A program made the translations under genes and the position numbers. The notes beneath the pieces were generated by a model. It was not told the origin of the DNA. It saw nothing but the letters and a program-made list of their open reading frames with translations, and did not search any database. Of a stretch of 64,000 nt of DNA, positions 12,065 to 22,755 are shown piece after piece. This DNA is from Riptortus pedestris. Its lineage: Eukaryota > Arthropoda > Insecta > Hemiptera > Alydidae. Each line of letters opens with the position of its first letter. Within the stretch, counting starts at the first letter, position 1. Where the stretch lies: the NCBI GenBank assembly GCA_019009955.1, contig CM032228.1, forward strand, positions 75,379,501 to 75,443,500, read 5' to 3'.

Positions 12065-13493
12065 TTTTGAATGGACCTCATTTTCGTCATCTTCTAGGTT
12101 GGGTCGAAGGACATTTGAAAAAAAATTTCAAAAATCGCGTCATGAAAATATCGAGGTCGCCTGACCTCAATAGCTGATTTCCCTTAAGAGAAATCTGCTA
12201 AAAGACTTTGCAGGCAATGATTAATGATTTCTATTTTCTTTCTTAACTAAACATATTTTTATGGGAAGTTTAATGATGAATGCATTAAATTAACTTTATA
12301 TTGTTAAGGAAGCAGTGACTATTATTTCTCTTACTAGTTATATGCAAACTCCAGCTAAACCGTATGTCAAAAGCGGCACTGAAATAAGATCTTTGCAATG
12401 AGTTGACCTCGATGAACAGCAGGCCCTGATTCTAGGGGTGATTAGCACATTCTCAGGGCTTCCAGTATGGCGTTAGCAGACAGGACTAAGGGGTGTGATC
12501 AGGATATATCAATCCTCTGGGTGGTCGCACTCATGTACAATATATCTCTAGAAACAAATGTGAATTCATTTTCCTTATCACACAAATGATCAACTACACC
12601 ACCCGGTGAATTGGTAAGGAAATTCATGATTGCCATGTTCGTATGGTACATATTTTATTTATTTATCTTAATTGGTGAAATATTGACGTATTATTGTATG
12701 AAATTGAACGGGAGCCTTAGTATCGAGAGGATATACTCGTATATACTCTCAATTTATAGATTTCAATTTAATATCCAAATATGTTAAGGCTGATACTCGA
12801 ATTTGTTGATAATTACCCCGATAGCATTGGAATAAAAATAATATAATCGTACAAAAATAACGATAAATGACATTTTGTAACAAATTTTTCATTTTTGAAA
12901 ATTAAGTTCCAATGATTTATTATTATTGCATCAAAATAATAATAATGAGTTTTAAAGTCTCTTCTCAAAGTCATTCCTTAAACGAGATATAAATACAGGA
13001 GTTAATGATTATTCAGAAGACCGAATAACCATCACTACAACTAATAAAATATATTGTACAATTCCCTTATTTTATTTACCTCTAATATAAGTAGTGTTAA
13101 GATTGCCATTACTAATGAAGATAGAACGAAGATTAAAAGAAAACTCTTGCCAGTGTATTTTTCAAATGATTTTTTCATCCTGAAAACAAATACTGGTTTC
13201 ATCAGATTTTTCACCTTTTTATTTTATATTGTAATTTAATATAGCAGAGCTATGTAAATTTAACTGGAAATGGTGCAATAGCAGAAATGATTTTTTTGAA
13301 TAGTTTTAACTAGGAATAATTAAATAATTCATATCAATTCATTGTTATAATTGTCATAATTGTTAATTATTCTTTATACAAGGTACTCATTTAAAAAGTA
13401 AAGAAATGCTAAATTTGACTTAAATAATTAGCTACAACTGTTATTCATTTCCATTGAATATTCTCCGAAAATAAAATAAAATATACGCAGAAA

Positions 13494-13571
<78 letters not shown>

Positions 13572-15203
13572 CATTATCATTTTTTTAATTAACGATTTCA
13601 TTATTTATGGTTGAAAAAGTGTCGTTAATTTTAAAGAAATAATTTCTAGCATTTAAGAAATGTTGGGAGCTCAAAAAATATAAAAGATCCCTACTGTTTC
13701 CTTCAGGCGAAAAATAAAAATAAAGTCGAACTTGTAGAGAGGGGCGTTTTGGCTAGTTTTCAGAGTTGAAATATTGAAACAAATTCTTATAAATTTAGTT
13801 TTTTTCTTGTGCAATGTTATTTTTTTCACATACACGATGCTTATCGTGTAGTCTTTTGCTTTTATTTAGTGAAGTATATTATTCTAATAAAGTATTATAC
13901 ACTTCGGATTACAATGTATAGTAATAGTTTCGTTTTGATATAAATAAAATAAATTAATGTTGAATTCAATGCAACGTATCCATGACCATTGTAAGGTCCT
14001 ACTTTCAATCATTTCTCCAAACGGTTACAGGTAGATGTGGTGTAGCAGTCAATTATTCCATTGGAAAATATTTATAGAGACGAATATTTATTTCCATTAA
14101 ATAGAATTAAATATAAATATTTATAACCTAAAGGAATAATTGAGAAAAATATATGCTCTGCTCAATAGTTTCGTATTCACCCTGTTTTCTTTTTTGCCTA
14201 TTTTAAATTAATACGTCTGTGGTTTAAAAATAATTTTCTTAATTATCTGTATCCAGTAATGCCCTACTTTGGATGGGAGCAAATTTCAACAACTAGTTTA
14301 CCTGAGTATAGCTTGATGATGCTGTATAGATGACCTCAAACATATCGACATACTCTTTCGAAAGTCTGGGGTTTTATATAAATCCTCTTTGAAGTGCCCA
14401 TATTCTAAATATCGTTTATTGATTTTCCAGTAAGCCCTTTTCTCAATATGAAGCAACGAATAGTTCAAAATTTGCAACTGAGCTTTCAGCTGTAGAGTAA
14501 TACTCACAAAAAATTCGTCAGTACAGGCGACGATCATAGCTAAATAAGTTATATAGACTACATTAATTGTGTATGCTATTATGTAACCTTGAATAGTCCA
14601 GGAATCAAATGGCATGTAGAATGGCTGAGGTAAGTAGGGATTCATGGGTTTCCCAGTGACGTCTTCATCTATAACAAGCAGCTGAATTAACGGCAAAAAC
14701 ACAGTATTTGAGGTTACACCCACTATAAGACTCGTAGAAAAAAGTTTTGATATTTTCTTTATTTGATTAACTGTTTTTCGCTTGATTTCATTGTAATCTT
14801 CTATCAGTGGGTCATCTTTGTAAATGTAGACTCCAGCTTTCAGGGTCATTGCTGTGGCGTTCAATACACTGTCACTGAAATATCTGTTGGTCAAACTGCT
14901 GAGAGGCATTACAACCAGAAGAAATGTATGGAGCGAGTGGAAAAACATGACAGTGTCACTCCGACTTATGAAGACTGCTGTGGCAGACATTACAAGAAAG
15001 TATATAAATAAGATAAACAATAGTCCTACATATACAATATTAATAATATTTCTTCCTATTTTGTGCCCTGATATTAATTTAAGCCATTTCCTATAATTAA
15101 TAAAATCATGATAGGTGTCTTCTTCCACTTCTGTTTCAAGTATTTCATCCATGCTTTCTATATGAGTTTCCCTCAGTTCTTTAGCAGTTTTTGTAAATGG
15201 CAT
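8707..15203 (-). CDS. Odorant receptor gene OR-A (5 exons, last one tentative)
   Basis: Seven-transmembrane insect odorant receptor, a ligand-tuning subunit that would work with Orco in the dendrite membrane of olfactory neurons (family knowledge). Exons on the minus strand: 15203-14302, 13179-13080, 9471-9370, 9288-9130 and, tentatively, 8733-8707; about 429 aa, usual for the family. Exon 1 carries the conserved intracellular motif QLKAQLQILNYSL and the pre-TM6 motif SSIQHHQAIL. Exons 2-4 have no stops, have GT/AG borders and match OR-B exon for exon in length and phase. The start chosen is ATG at 15203 (MPFTKTAKEL). An in-frame upstream ATG at 15248 exists, but a TTTTCAG acceptor-like site lies just before 15203, so a short upstream exon is also possible. 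Intron 2 is 3.6 kb and contains a LINE fragment and an H element. No disabling mutation was seen. Confidence 0.85.
9130..9288 (-). CDS. OR-A exon 4
   Basis: 159 bp, 53 codons in phase 0, acceptor ATTTAG and donor GTAAGT. It carries the TM7-region hallmark YSTPW followed by a Lys/Ser-rich stretch, PLVIKAASF and SLETFGS, matching YATPW..LKTALL..SMDTFGM of OR-B. The intron before it is only 81 bp. Confidence 0.88.
9370..9471 (-). CDS. OR-A exon 3
   Basis: 102 bp, 34 codons in phase 0, acceptor TTTAAG and donor GTATTT. It begins SPGILIIMNFTSSLIAEMLF and contains HFCWYSEQIANE, matching HYCRFGEDVIGI of OR-B (the end of TM6 and the loop before TM7). It sits 3.6 kb downstream of exon 2, beyond a LINE and an H element. 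Confidence 0.85.
9576..9622. repeat. (TA)n microsatellite in OR-A intron 2
   Basis: Pure TA run of almost 50 bp, not associated with a recognisable H element. Confidence 0.9.
9921..11062 (+). mobile_element. LINE 3' end (RT thumb, zinc-knuckle tail), antisense in OR-A intron
   Basis: Frames at 9921-10352 and 10361-10853 give SVLLYVSEIWDHGY, QLNFFKWLMCLPKNTPKAYF and CPLCEDSKDTVSHFILTCP. These are the C-terminal RT region and the CX2C..HX4C motif of non-LTR retrotransposons. The coding part has frameshifts and an in-frame stop after CPV. The 3' UTR ends in a (TTCA)n tail at 11041-11061, which marks the 3' terminus. The element is 5' truncated. It lies inside OR-A intron 2 in the opposite orientation. 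Confidence 0.72.
11213..12203 (+). mobile_element. H element copy H6 (long form) in OR-A intron 2
   Basis: About 1 kb, from AAAAAGTCCGTCACGCAGG to CTGCTAAAA. The longer form has an extra middle segment ('CACCGTGAATATTAAGTGAA' region), a poly-G run at 11550-11560, a long TA core (12008-12061) and the 3' hairpin CCCTTAAGAG. Confidence 0.75.
13080..13179 (-). CDS. OR-A exon 2
   Basis: 100 bp between TTTTCAG and GTAAAT. With the two carried-over bases it reads 34 codons beginning RMKKSFEKYTG, aligning with ELKKSFEAFTG of OR-B, followed by a hydrophobic TM6 segment. Found by translating the reverse strand; too short for an ORF scan. Confidence 0.88.
13497..13569. repeat. (TA)n microsatellite in OR-A intron 1
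   Basis: More than 70 bp of perfect TA repeats between exons 1 and 2 of OR-A. Confidence 0.92.
14302..15203 (-). CDS. OR-A exon 1
   Basis: 902 bp, 300 codons plus 2 nt. Encodes the acidic N-terminus, TM1 to about TM5 and the third intracellular loop. Shared with OR-B are LKAGV..Y at about residue 130, NPYLP at about 195, and a block ending in EKRAY at about 255. Donor CTCAG|GTAAAC splits a codon after two bases, exactly as in OR-B. Confidence 0.88.
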
Positions 15204-15249
15204 CCTGAAAAGTATATATTTTTGAACCATATGAATATATAACAGCATT

Positions 15250-16318
15250 TTTCAAACAAACTAATGGTAAATTTCACATACATACTATATATTGTCACTG
15301 TAATAAGTACTTGTACACCTAGATGGCTTTTTTTTAAAACCAGAACATGTATCACTAATAGGTACAAAGAAATTTCAATTATCTTCTATTTTCTCTCTTT
15401 TCTGATCCCCCCGCTCTCCCCTTCGTCAATTTTGATCAAAAGAGGAGGTGCACAGCCAAATGTTATAATATGCGTAAATATGATATTTCAATATTGTAAG
15501 GCTAGTCGATTCTGAGTCGATAAGCCAAACTTAGTCAAGACGGATTTAGGGAAGGTCAAAACTCATAATTCCCTCAAAATGTGAAAACCGATTTTTACCG
15601 ATTACAATACTTCTTTTGCTCTGTACAACGGAGTAAGAACAACTTTAGCCATAGGCTCTTAAACAAGGAAAACTCCCCTTGCTCTTTATATGAAATGTTC
15701 CCTTGATATTTATGAATTGTTATTTATTATATCATTTTTACTTCCTCGTACGAATAAGTGAAGGAATATAATAACGAAAAATTCCGGATTTCAGTTTTCA
15801 ACTGACTTGTGTGTTTAGGCCCTCCCTAAATCCATGTTGACTACTTTCGGCTTAACGTATGTATGTTTCTCATATAAATCAAAAATACTGGCCTTAGAAT
15901 GCTGAAATTTCATATTTAAGGCGGTTGTAACATCTAGTTGTGCACTTTACATTTCGATTGATACCGATTAAGAGGGAGTAGAGGGTTTAAAGGGGAGTGA
16001 ATAAATAATTTAAAGATTTCTCCGTACATCAGAGAAAAAGATTTTTGCTTGGTTATTTGTGTTTAATTTTGTCCTATCGCTCTTTTTTAACAAGTAATTT
16101 TATTTTCATAATACTACATGTATTTATTTAATATAATCACCTTGGAATTATTACTAAAACTATACATTTTAATTTGATCTTTCATAAGTTTGCGGTATTT
16201 AAGAGATATTCAAGGAAATCCAAGGTGACCGTCAATTGGAGAAAGTGACGGATTATTCAACGCTAATCATTTCTAAATCAACATTTTTCCTTCTTCAGAT
16301 TTGTTGACAGTTTCGTAA

Positions 16319-16364
<46 letters not shown>

Positions 16365-17606
16365 GTAATATTTTCGAGCTTCCACAGTCACAAGATGGTA
16401 CGGCCCCTTGAAAGAAGAAAGAAACGCTTAAAAATAGAAGAAAAAAAACCAACATTTTCTATGTATTCTGAGACACATTCTTTACAGATCCATAATTAAT
16501 AATCGTTAATTTCCCAGAACTGCTGTCATATACATTTTCACTCAAACTCTAATATTCACTAAATTGCTCTTGTCCTGCTTAAATTTTAATTCCTGTTTAC
16601 ATAAAATATGAAATAGTTTATTTCACGGGGGGAGGGATAGAGTTTAAATGGTGAGATACGATCACCTGTGTGTTTTTCCAGCATATGGGAATCTGATTCA
16701 ATGCTTACTCATTACACATATACATTCTCACTCAATACAACCAATAAAAACAAAGTGTCTTATTTCTTCCTTAAATATGACTTGTTGTTATAACCTGGTT
16801 CTTTAATAACAAGAAATCTTCATTTTAGTATATTCTAAAATGTTCATATATATGAAATTAAATTATATATGGAACGTCTTTGAAGAAACCACAATACCTG
16901 TAAGCTTTTTCCAGAATTGAAAATCTAGTAAAACGGAAATGTTATTGAGGCTACAATACTGATTCCAAACTTTCCCTTTTCTGCAGACAGTGTATAGGAT
17001 ATCTCCTGTTCCCTTTTGAACAAGAAGTGTTGTAAGCTGAATCCAAAAGGTATTATTTCAACTCAAGAATTTATAACGGAGAAAAACCACCTCTTGTTTG
17101 AAATTCACTGTTCGGTGGCGTATAATTTGGGGTTGTTTGTTATTCTAGGTTCTTTTTTAGAAAGATTAACTCTGGTTGCTGATGCTTAAATTGGATTCCA
17201 TTTCTGTGAAACTAATTTTCATTTACAAATTCATGTTCTTTTAGTTCGGGTACTCATATTTTAGTCAAGTCCTTCCCCCACCCTGACTCTACCCAAGTGT
17301 GGCGATTAGTTTTATTTCATCTCCAGGAGCCGGTTGCTTGCTAGATACCTGAGCATTCCTGCTGTTAAACTTTGAATTACCATTTTTTCTTCAATATATT
17401 GGGATGAAACTCCAGAAACGGGTTTGGGGAAACATTTATTGTTTAATTCAATATATAATATATGTTGATCATATCATATAGGCTAAAAAAAATGCAAGAT
17501 TAATTAATATATTTTATTCATACTTGTGCATTCTCGGAATGAATTTTGACCAAATGCTCCTCATTTGGGGATACAGAACATCTGCTCGAATCGCGAGGGC
17601 TAATAT
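15250..17606. other. 5' flank of OR-A, no gene; dispersed repeat and (TA)n
   Basis: Contains a (TA)n run at 16321-16360. A repeat around 15530-15760 (GGATTTAGGGAAGGTC, CCGATTTTTACCGATTACAA) has a diverged relative at 44220-44340. An inverted match to its start lies at 15819-15848. Promoter elements of OR-A were not recognisable. Confidence 0.4.
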
Positions 17607-18418
17607 AAAAGTCCGTCACGGAGGGGCTGCGTAAACTAAGCAGATTTCACAAGCAAAGGTTTACAATAGATAAATATACATACAGGTAACACTACCGTGA
17701 ATGCTCAGTAAATGTACAATACAAGTTAATAATATCTGCAACGGAAAGCGGCTGAATTGTAAACAAGCAGGCAAGCCAGCCTCGTAGTACTGTATAGTTA
17801 GACCGGAAAGACAAATAATTAATGAAATATATCTGAATATAACATATTAATTTTATTGAAAACAATTTACTAAAGCTAGTGCTGTAATTTAAAATGAATC
17901 AGAATCAGTTTTATCTCAATCACTCAAATTTTAGTAATCCAAAAACAAAAGAAGGAGAGGGGGGGGGGTGCAACAGAACGTATTTGCATATATCTCACAA
18001 AGTAAAAGTTCAATGTAAACAATATTTGATATTTAAGCTTCGAATAATATGGTCTATTACTAACCGAGTTTTGTTAGTTTAACATTAGTAGAAGTGGGGA
18101 TTTGCAGAATACTGAAACTATAAATTCCAAATATCTCGGTTAATATTCATGATACAAAAAATATGTATAGAACAATATTTATAGGTGATATAATTTTCAA
18201 TAAGATTGATTCTATACATGTTTTCCATCCGACTTATAGTAACAGAGATATTTTGAATTTTCAAAATTCTCCCCCGCTAACCCCCCTCCCCTTTCCCTTG
18301 TCTGATTTCAGCCGTTAACGAACTTGATCTTTCTTTTTACATAAATCGACTAAAAATTTTAGATAAATGTTTTGGTAAAGATCAAACAAAGATTGCGACC
18401 GCTAGAGCAGTAACATAC

Positions 18419-18488
<70 letters not shown>
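17607..18488 (+). mobile_element. H element copy H7, 5' half (interrupted by B elements)
   Basis: Starts AAAAGTCCGTCACGGAGG and runs through the long-form middle segment to its TA core (18420-18488). There a B element begins. The missing 3' half reappears at 21897-22078, so the two pieces are one element split by later insertion. Confidence 0.75.
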
Positions 18489-18490
<2 letters not shown>

Positions 18491-20384
18491 TAGCAAAGGT
18501 ACCCGGCTTCGCCCGGGAATTCATTTGAATATTTTTTTTATTTCCCTGTCCCAGTGTTTAGAATTTATACCCGTCGTTACTGTGGCTTTGTTAATAATAA
18601 AATTATTTGTTATTTAAGACTTCATTGTCCTCAATATTTTTATATTTCCCGTCCTCTGTGTATGTAGTTTTTTTTTTATAAAGTGATGACCATATAATTC
18701 ATAATCCTTGAATGAATTCTATCTTCCAAGCCATGTATGAATAAGTTTCTTTCCCTTCATGCGGTACAATGTCCAACGGTGACAGCTGTTTTAGGTACGT
18801 CATAGCCTCTATTAAAACACTCTTTCATAAGTCTCGATTGTAAACTGTGTATTCATATTGGTTTTCAGTAAAGTATATCATAAAACATTAACGGAGCAGA
18901 GTTAATAAATACCAGAAATACCTGAGTGCACCTCCCTAGGTTCACGTTTATTCTAGTAAATTATTTATTTATGATAATTAAAGAAATTCACATTCCTGAG
19001 AATAATAATACATTGCTATAAGCATCAATTAACATGTAAACATAGACCAATATGAGGTCGGAAGGGAAGCGGCAGAACTGATAGGACAAAGGAAGTAGCT
19101 CAACACTTACACAGCCTCAGTGCTGCCAACCTGCAAAGCATTTTGGATAGCTATCCTCTAATACATTCAAATATATTAAAAAATCATATTACATTATCTT
19201 CACAATTCTAAAACTGTTTCAAATATTTTTCACGTTTTAATTAAATAATGTATTAAATACACTTAGAGAAGGGTGGGGGCAGTATACCTTATTTGGTGCA
19301 AACTGTTACTGGTGTTAAAAAATAACATAGTTTTGAATTATTAAGGATAAAATTCTAACATGGATTTGAATTAACTTATCCAGGTGAGATACCTGGGTAG
19401 TTCATATTGGAATGTATTGTTGAGCATATCAATATTTCTAAGCAAATTACTTGCTTCATACCTTATTTTACAAAAAAAAATAATTATAAAACAAAATTTA
19501 CAGTAATTAAAAAAGTAAACAACTTATGTTATGTGCACAATTGCCAAAAACCAAATAGACGATGAAATATCGCGAATTTTTATTTCAGGCCTCCCGCATA
19601 ACCCCTATTCCCCTTGGAAGTGCCGCTAGTGCCCAATAAAATAGTTGTCCCCGCTTTAGTTTTTAGCGTATATCTCGTTTATACTTTGTTATAAAAGAAA
19701 AGTGTATATAACAAAATAAACAACTTTTGTTACGTTCATATTTGCCAAGAAACCAATACGAAACGAAATATTGCTATTTTAATTTCTGGCATCCCTCATA
19801 ACCCCCACTCTTGCCCGTCCCTAGAAATGTTGGTATGACTTGTTATAATGAAAGCGTTAGTGCTATTACATATGCCGAGTTTTATTTATTTCGGTTGGAT
19901 CTTTTGTCCCAAATAAAATTGTTCACTTCCGCTATAGGTTTTAGCGTATATCTCGTTTATAATTCGGTATACGAAAAAAGTGTATATAACAAAAGTTACT
20001 CTAAATAACAAAATAAACAACTTTTGTTATGTTCATATTTGCCGAACAACTAATAGGAAACGAAATATCGCTATTTTTAATTTCTGGCTTCCCTTATAAC
20101 CCCCACTCCTGTTCGTCTCAGAGAATTTTATTATAGCCTAAAGTCTAAGTTGGGTTAGTAGTAATATACATACCAAGTTTCATAAAATTCGGTTCAGCCG
20201 TTTATGCGTGAAAAGGTAACAAACAAACAAACAAATAAACAAACAAACAAACAAACAAACAAACAAACAGACACCAAAGAAACAAAATGCAGTTATGGTG
20301 TCTATGACATGTGAAACGAAAAGTTATCGTGAAATTTCGCGAAAAAAATCAATGTACAGACAGAGGTTACAATTTTATATATAT
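18489..20384 (+). mobile_element. B element copy B1 (long form)
   Basis: Starts ACTAGCAAAGGTACCCGGCTT and ends in an (AAAC)n tract followed by a conserved tail (GTTATGGTGTCTATGACATG) and AATTTTATATATAT. It carries a long-form-only segment (about 18540-19480), then three internal modules starting near 19511, 19704 and 20008. Each module has CAACTTTTGTTA-like and GGAAACGAAATATCGCTATT-like blocks. Only the last module leads into GGTTCAGCCGTTTATGCGTG. That motif plus the (AAAC)n tract resembles widespread arthropod interspersed repeats; the element class is not certain. No ORF is supported. Confidence 0.65.
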
Positions 20385-21890
20385 ACTAGCTCAGATACCC
20401 GGCTTCGCTCGGGAATTCATTTGAGGCTGAATGGTGATGGTATATTTTTGGCAAGGCTTTACTTTGCACAATATTTTGACATTTACCCGTTCCAGTGTTT
20501 AGGGTTAATACCCGTTGTTGGCATTTGTTAATAATAAAATTATTTTTTTATGTAAGACTTCACTGTCCTGCATATTGTCATATTTCCCGTCTCCTGTGCA
20601 TTATGCATAGATTTGAATTATTAAGGAGAAAATATTGACATACATTTGAATTCATTTTTTCAGGTGAGGTACCTGGTAGTTCATATTGAAAAGAAGTGTT
20701 GAGCAAATTTCTCTAAATAACAAAATAAACAACTTTTGTTATGTGCATATTTGCCGAAACCCCAATAGGAAATCATTATTATTAATTTCAGGCCTCCCTT
20801 ATAACCCCCACTCTTGCCCGTCCCTAGAAATGTTAGTATGGCTTATTATAAGGAAGGCGCTAGTGCTAATACACATACTGAGTGTTTTATTTAGTTCGGT
20901 TGAGTCATATGTGCCAAATAAAATTGTTTTCTCCCGCTATAATTTTTAGCGTATAACGCCTTTATACTTTGGTGTACGATGATAGTGTATATAAAAGAAA
21001 AAGTTTCTCTAAATAACAAAATAAACAACTTTTGTTATGTGCATATTTGCCGAAAATGCAATAGGAAACGAAATATCACTATTATTAATTTCAGGCCTTC
21101 CTTATAACCCCCACTCCTGCCCGTCGCATGAAATGTTAGTATAGCTTATTATAATGAAGGCGTTAGTACTAATTCACATACCGAGTTTAGTTTAATTCGG
21201 TTGAGTCTTTAGTGCGAAATAAAATTGTGGACTCCCACTTTAGTGATATGTGCATATTTGCTGAAAAAGCAATAGGAAACGAAATATCGCTATTTTTAAT
21301 TTCAGGCCTCCCTTATAACCCCCACTCCTGCCCGTCCCTAGAAATTATAGTATGGCTTATTATAAGGAAATCGTTAGTATTAATTCACATAGCGAGTTTG
21401 GTTTAGTTCGGTTGAGTTTTTTGTGCCAAATAAAATTGTGAACTCCCGCTATAGTTTTTAGCGTATAACTCATTTATACTTCCGTATACGGCAAAAGTGC
21501 ATATAACAAAAGTTACTCTAAATTACAAAGTAAACAACGTTTGTTATGTGCATATTTGCTGAAAAAGCAATAGGAAACGAAATATCGCTATTTTTAATTT
21601 CAGGCCTCCCTTATAACCCCCACTCCTGTTCGTCTTAGAGAATATTAATATAGCCTAAAGTCTAAGTTGGGCTAGTAGTAATATACATACCAAGTTTCAT
21701 AAAATTCGGTTCAGCCGTTTATGCGTGAAAAGGTAACAAACAAACAAACAAATAAACAAACAAACAAACAAACAAACAGACACGAAAGAAACAAAATGCA
21801 GTTATGGTGTCTATGACATGTGAAACGAAAAGTTACCGAGAAATTTTGCGAAAAAAAATCAATGTACAGACAGAGGTTATAATTTTATAT
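20385..21890 (+). mobile_element. B element copy B2 (short form, four modules)
   Basis: Follows B1 directly: ACTAGCTCAGATACCCGGCTT. It lacks the long-form segment and has modules near 20719, 21018, 21238 (truncated) and 21525, then the GGTTCAGCCG motif, (AAAC)n and TATAATTTTATATA. Tandem with B1. Confidence 0.65.
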
Positions 21891-21896
21891 ATTTAT

Positions 21897-21904
21897 ATAT
21901 AGAT

Positions 21905-21974
<70 letters not shown>

Positions 21975-22078
21975 TTGAACAGACCTCATTTTTGTCATCC
22001 ATTTGAAGAAAAATTTCGAATATTCCGTCATGAGTACAACCTCAATAGTTGATTTCCCTTAATGGAAATCTGCTAAAA
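21897..22078 (+). mobile_element. H element copy H7, 3' half
   Basis: Resumes in the TA core (21908-21971), then GTTTTGAACAGACCTCATTT and the 3' hairpin, ending CTGCTAAAA. Pairs with 17607-18488. Confidence 0.72.
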
Positions 22079-22618
22079 TGAATTAAATGAATGTTTTATT
22101 AGAAAGTGCAATATTATAAGAGATCTTCGGTTCTGTAGGGTTATATTTCTGTTTATTTCCTGTGTCTAAGAATCCAGGTGAATATCATGGCTTTAATATT
22201 TCATTCATAGTGAATATGTTTGAACCTAAAGAAAACGGAGCAAGATTAAATCATCATGATGAGATTGAATGTATTAGAATTTGCTATGTATAGAGTATAG
22301 TATTTCAGAAAGTACTTATGAAATTCCTGGATATTATACAAATATCATGGGGTGCCTCATTGGCTTTCATTGCAAAAGCACAAAATAAAAATTGTAGGTA
22401 ACCCAATAACAGGTTCAGAATATGAAATCTCTTGGAGTATTACTTCGGCTCCAAAGTAATGAACACGAACCATAACAACACTCCGTGTGACACCGCTAGT
22501 GGCGTATTACGATTTTTGTTTTTTATCAAGAAATTCACGGTTAAGCACACTTCACTTAAATCTCATTTACTATCTATATTTTAAGTCTTATTGCTTGAAT
22601 GTCCAGTTTAAAATGCAC
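22079..22618. other. Spacer between H7 and inverted B copies
   Basis: No gene or repeat recognised. Confidence 0.4.
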
Positions 22619-22679
22619 ATACACACACACACACACACACACGCGCACACAGACATCTATATATCTATCTATCTATCTA

Positions 22680-22748
<69 letters not shown>

Positions 22749-22755
22749 TATATAA
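22619..22755. repeat. Compound microsatellite (AC)n(TCTA)n(TA)n
   Basis: An AC run (22619-22642), a TCTA run (22659-22684) and a TA run up to 22755. The TA end is the junction with inverted element B3. Confidence 0.9.

Noticed and set aside
12600..12760. Plus-strand frame WYIFYLFILIGEILTYYCMK resembling an OR transmembrane exon
   Set aside because: No splice borders, no matching neighbouring exons, opposite strand to OR-A; hydrophobic runs arise easily in AT-rich DNA.
20220..20275. CRISPR-like array of short direct repeats
   Set aside because: It is an (AAAC)n simple repeat in the tail of a B element; there are no spacers.
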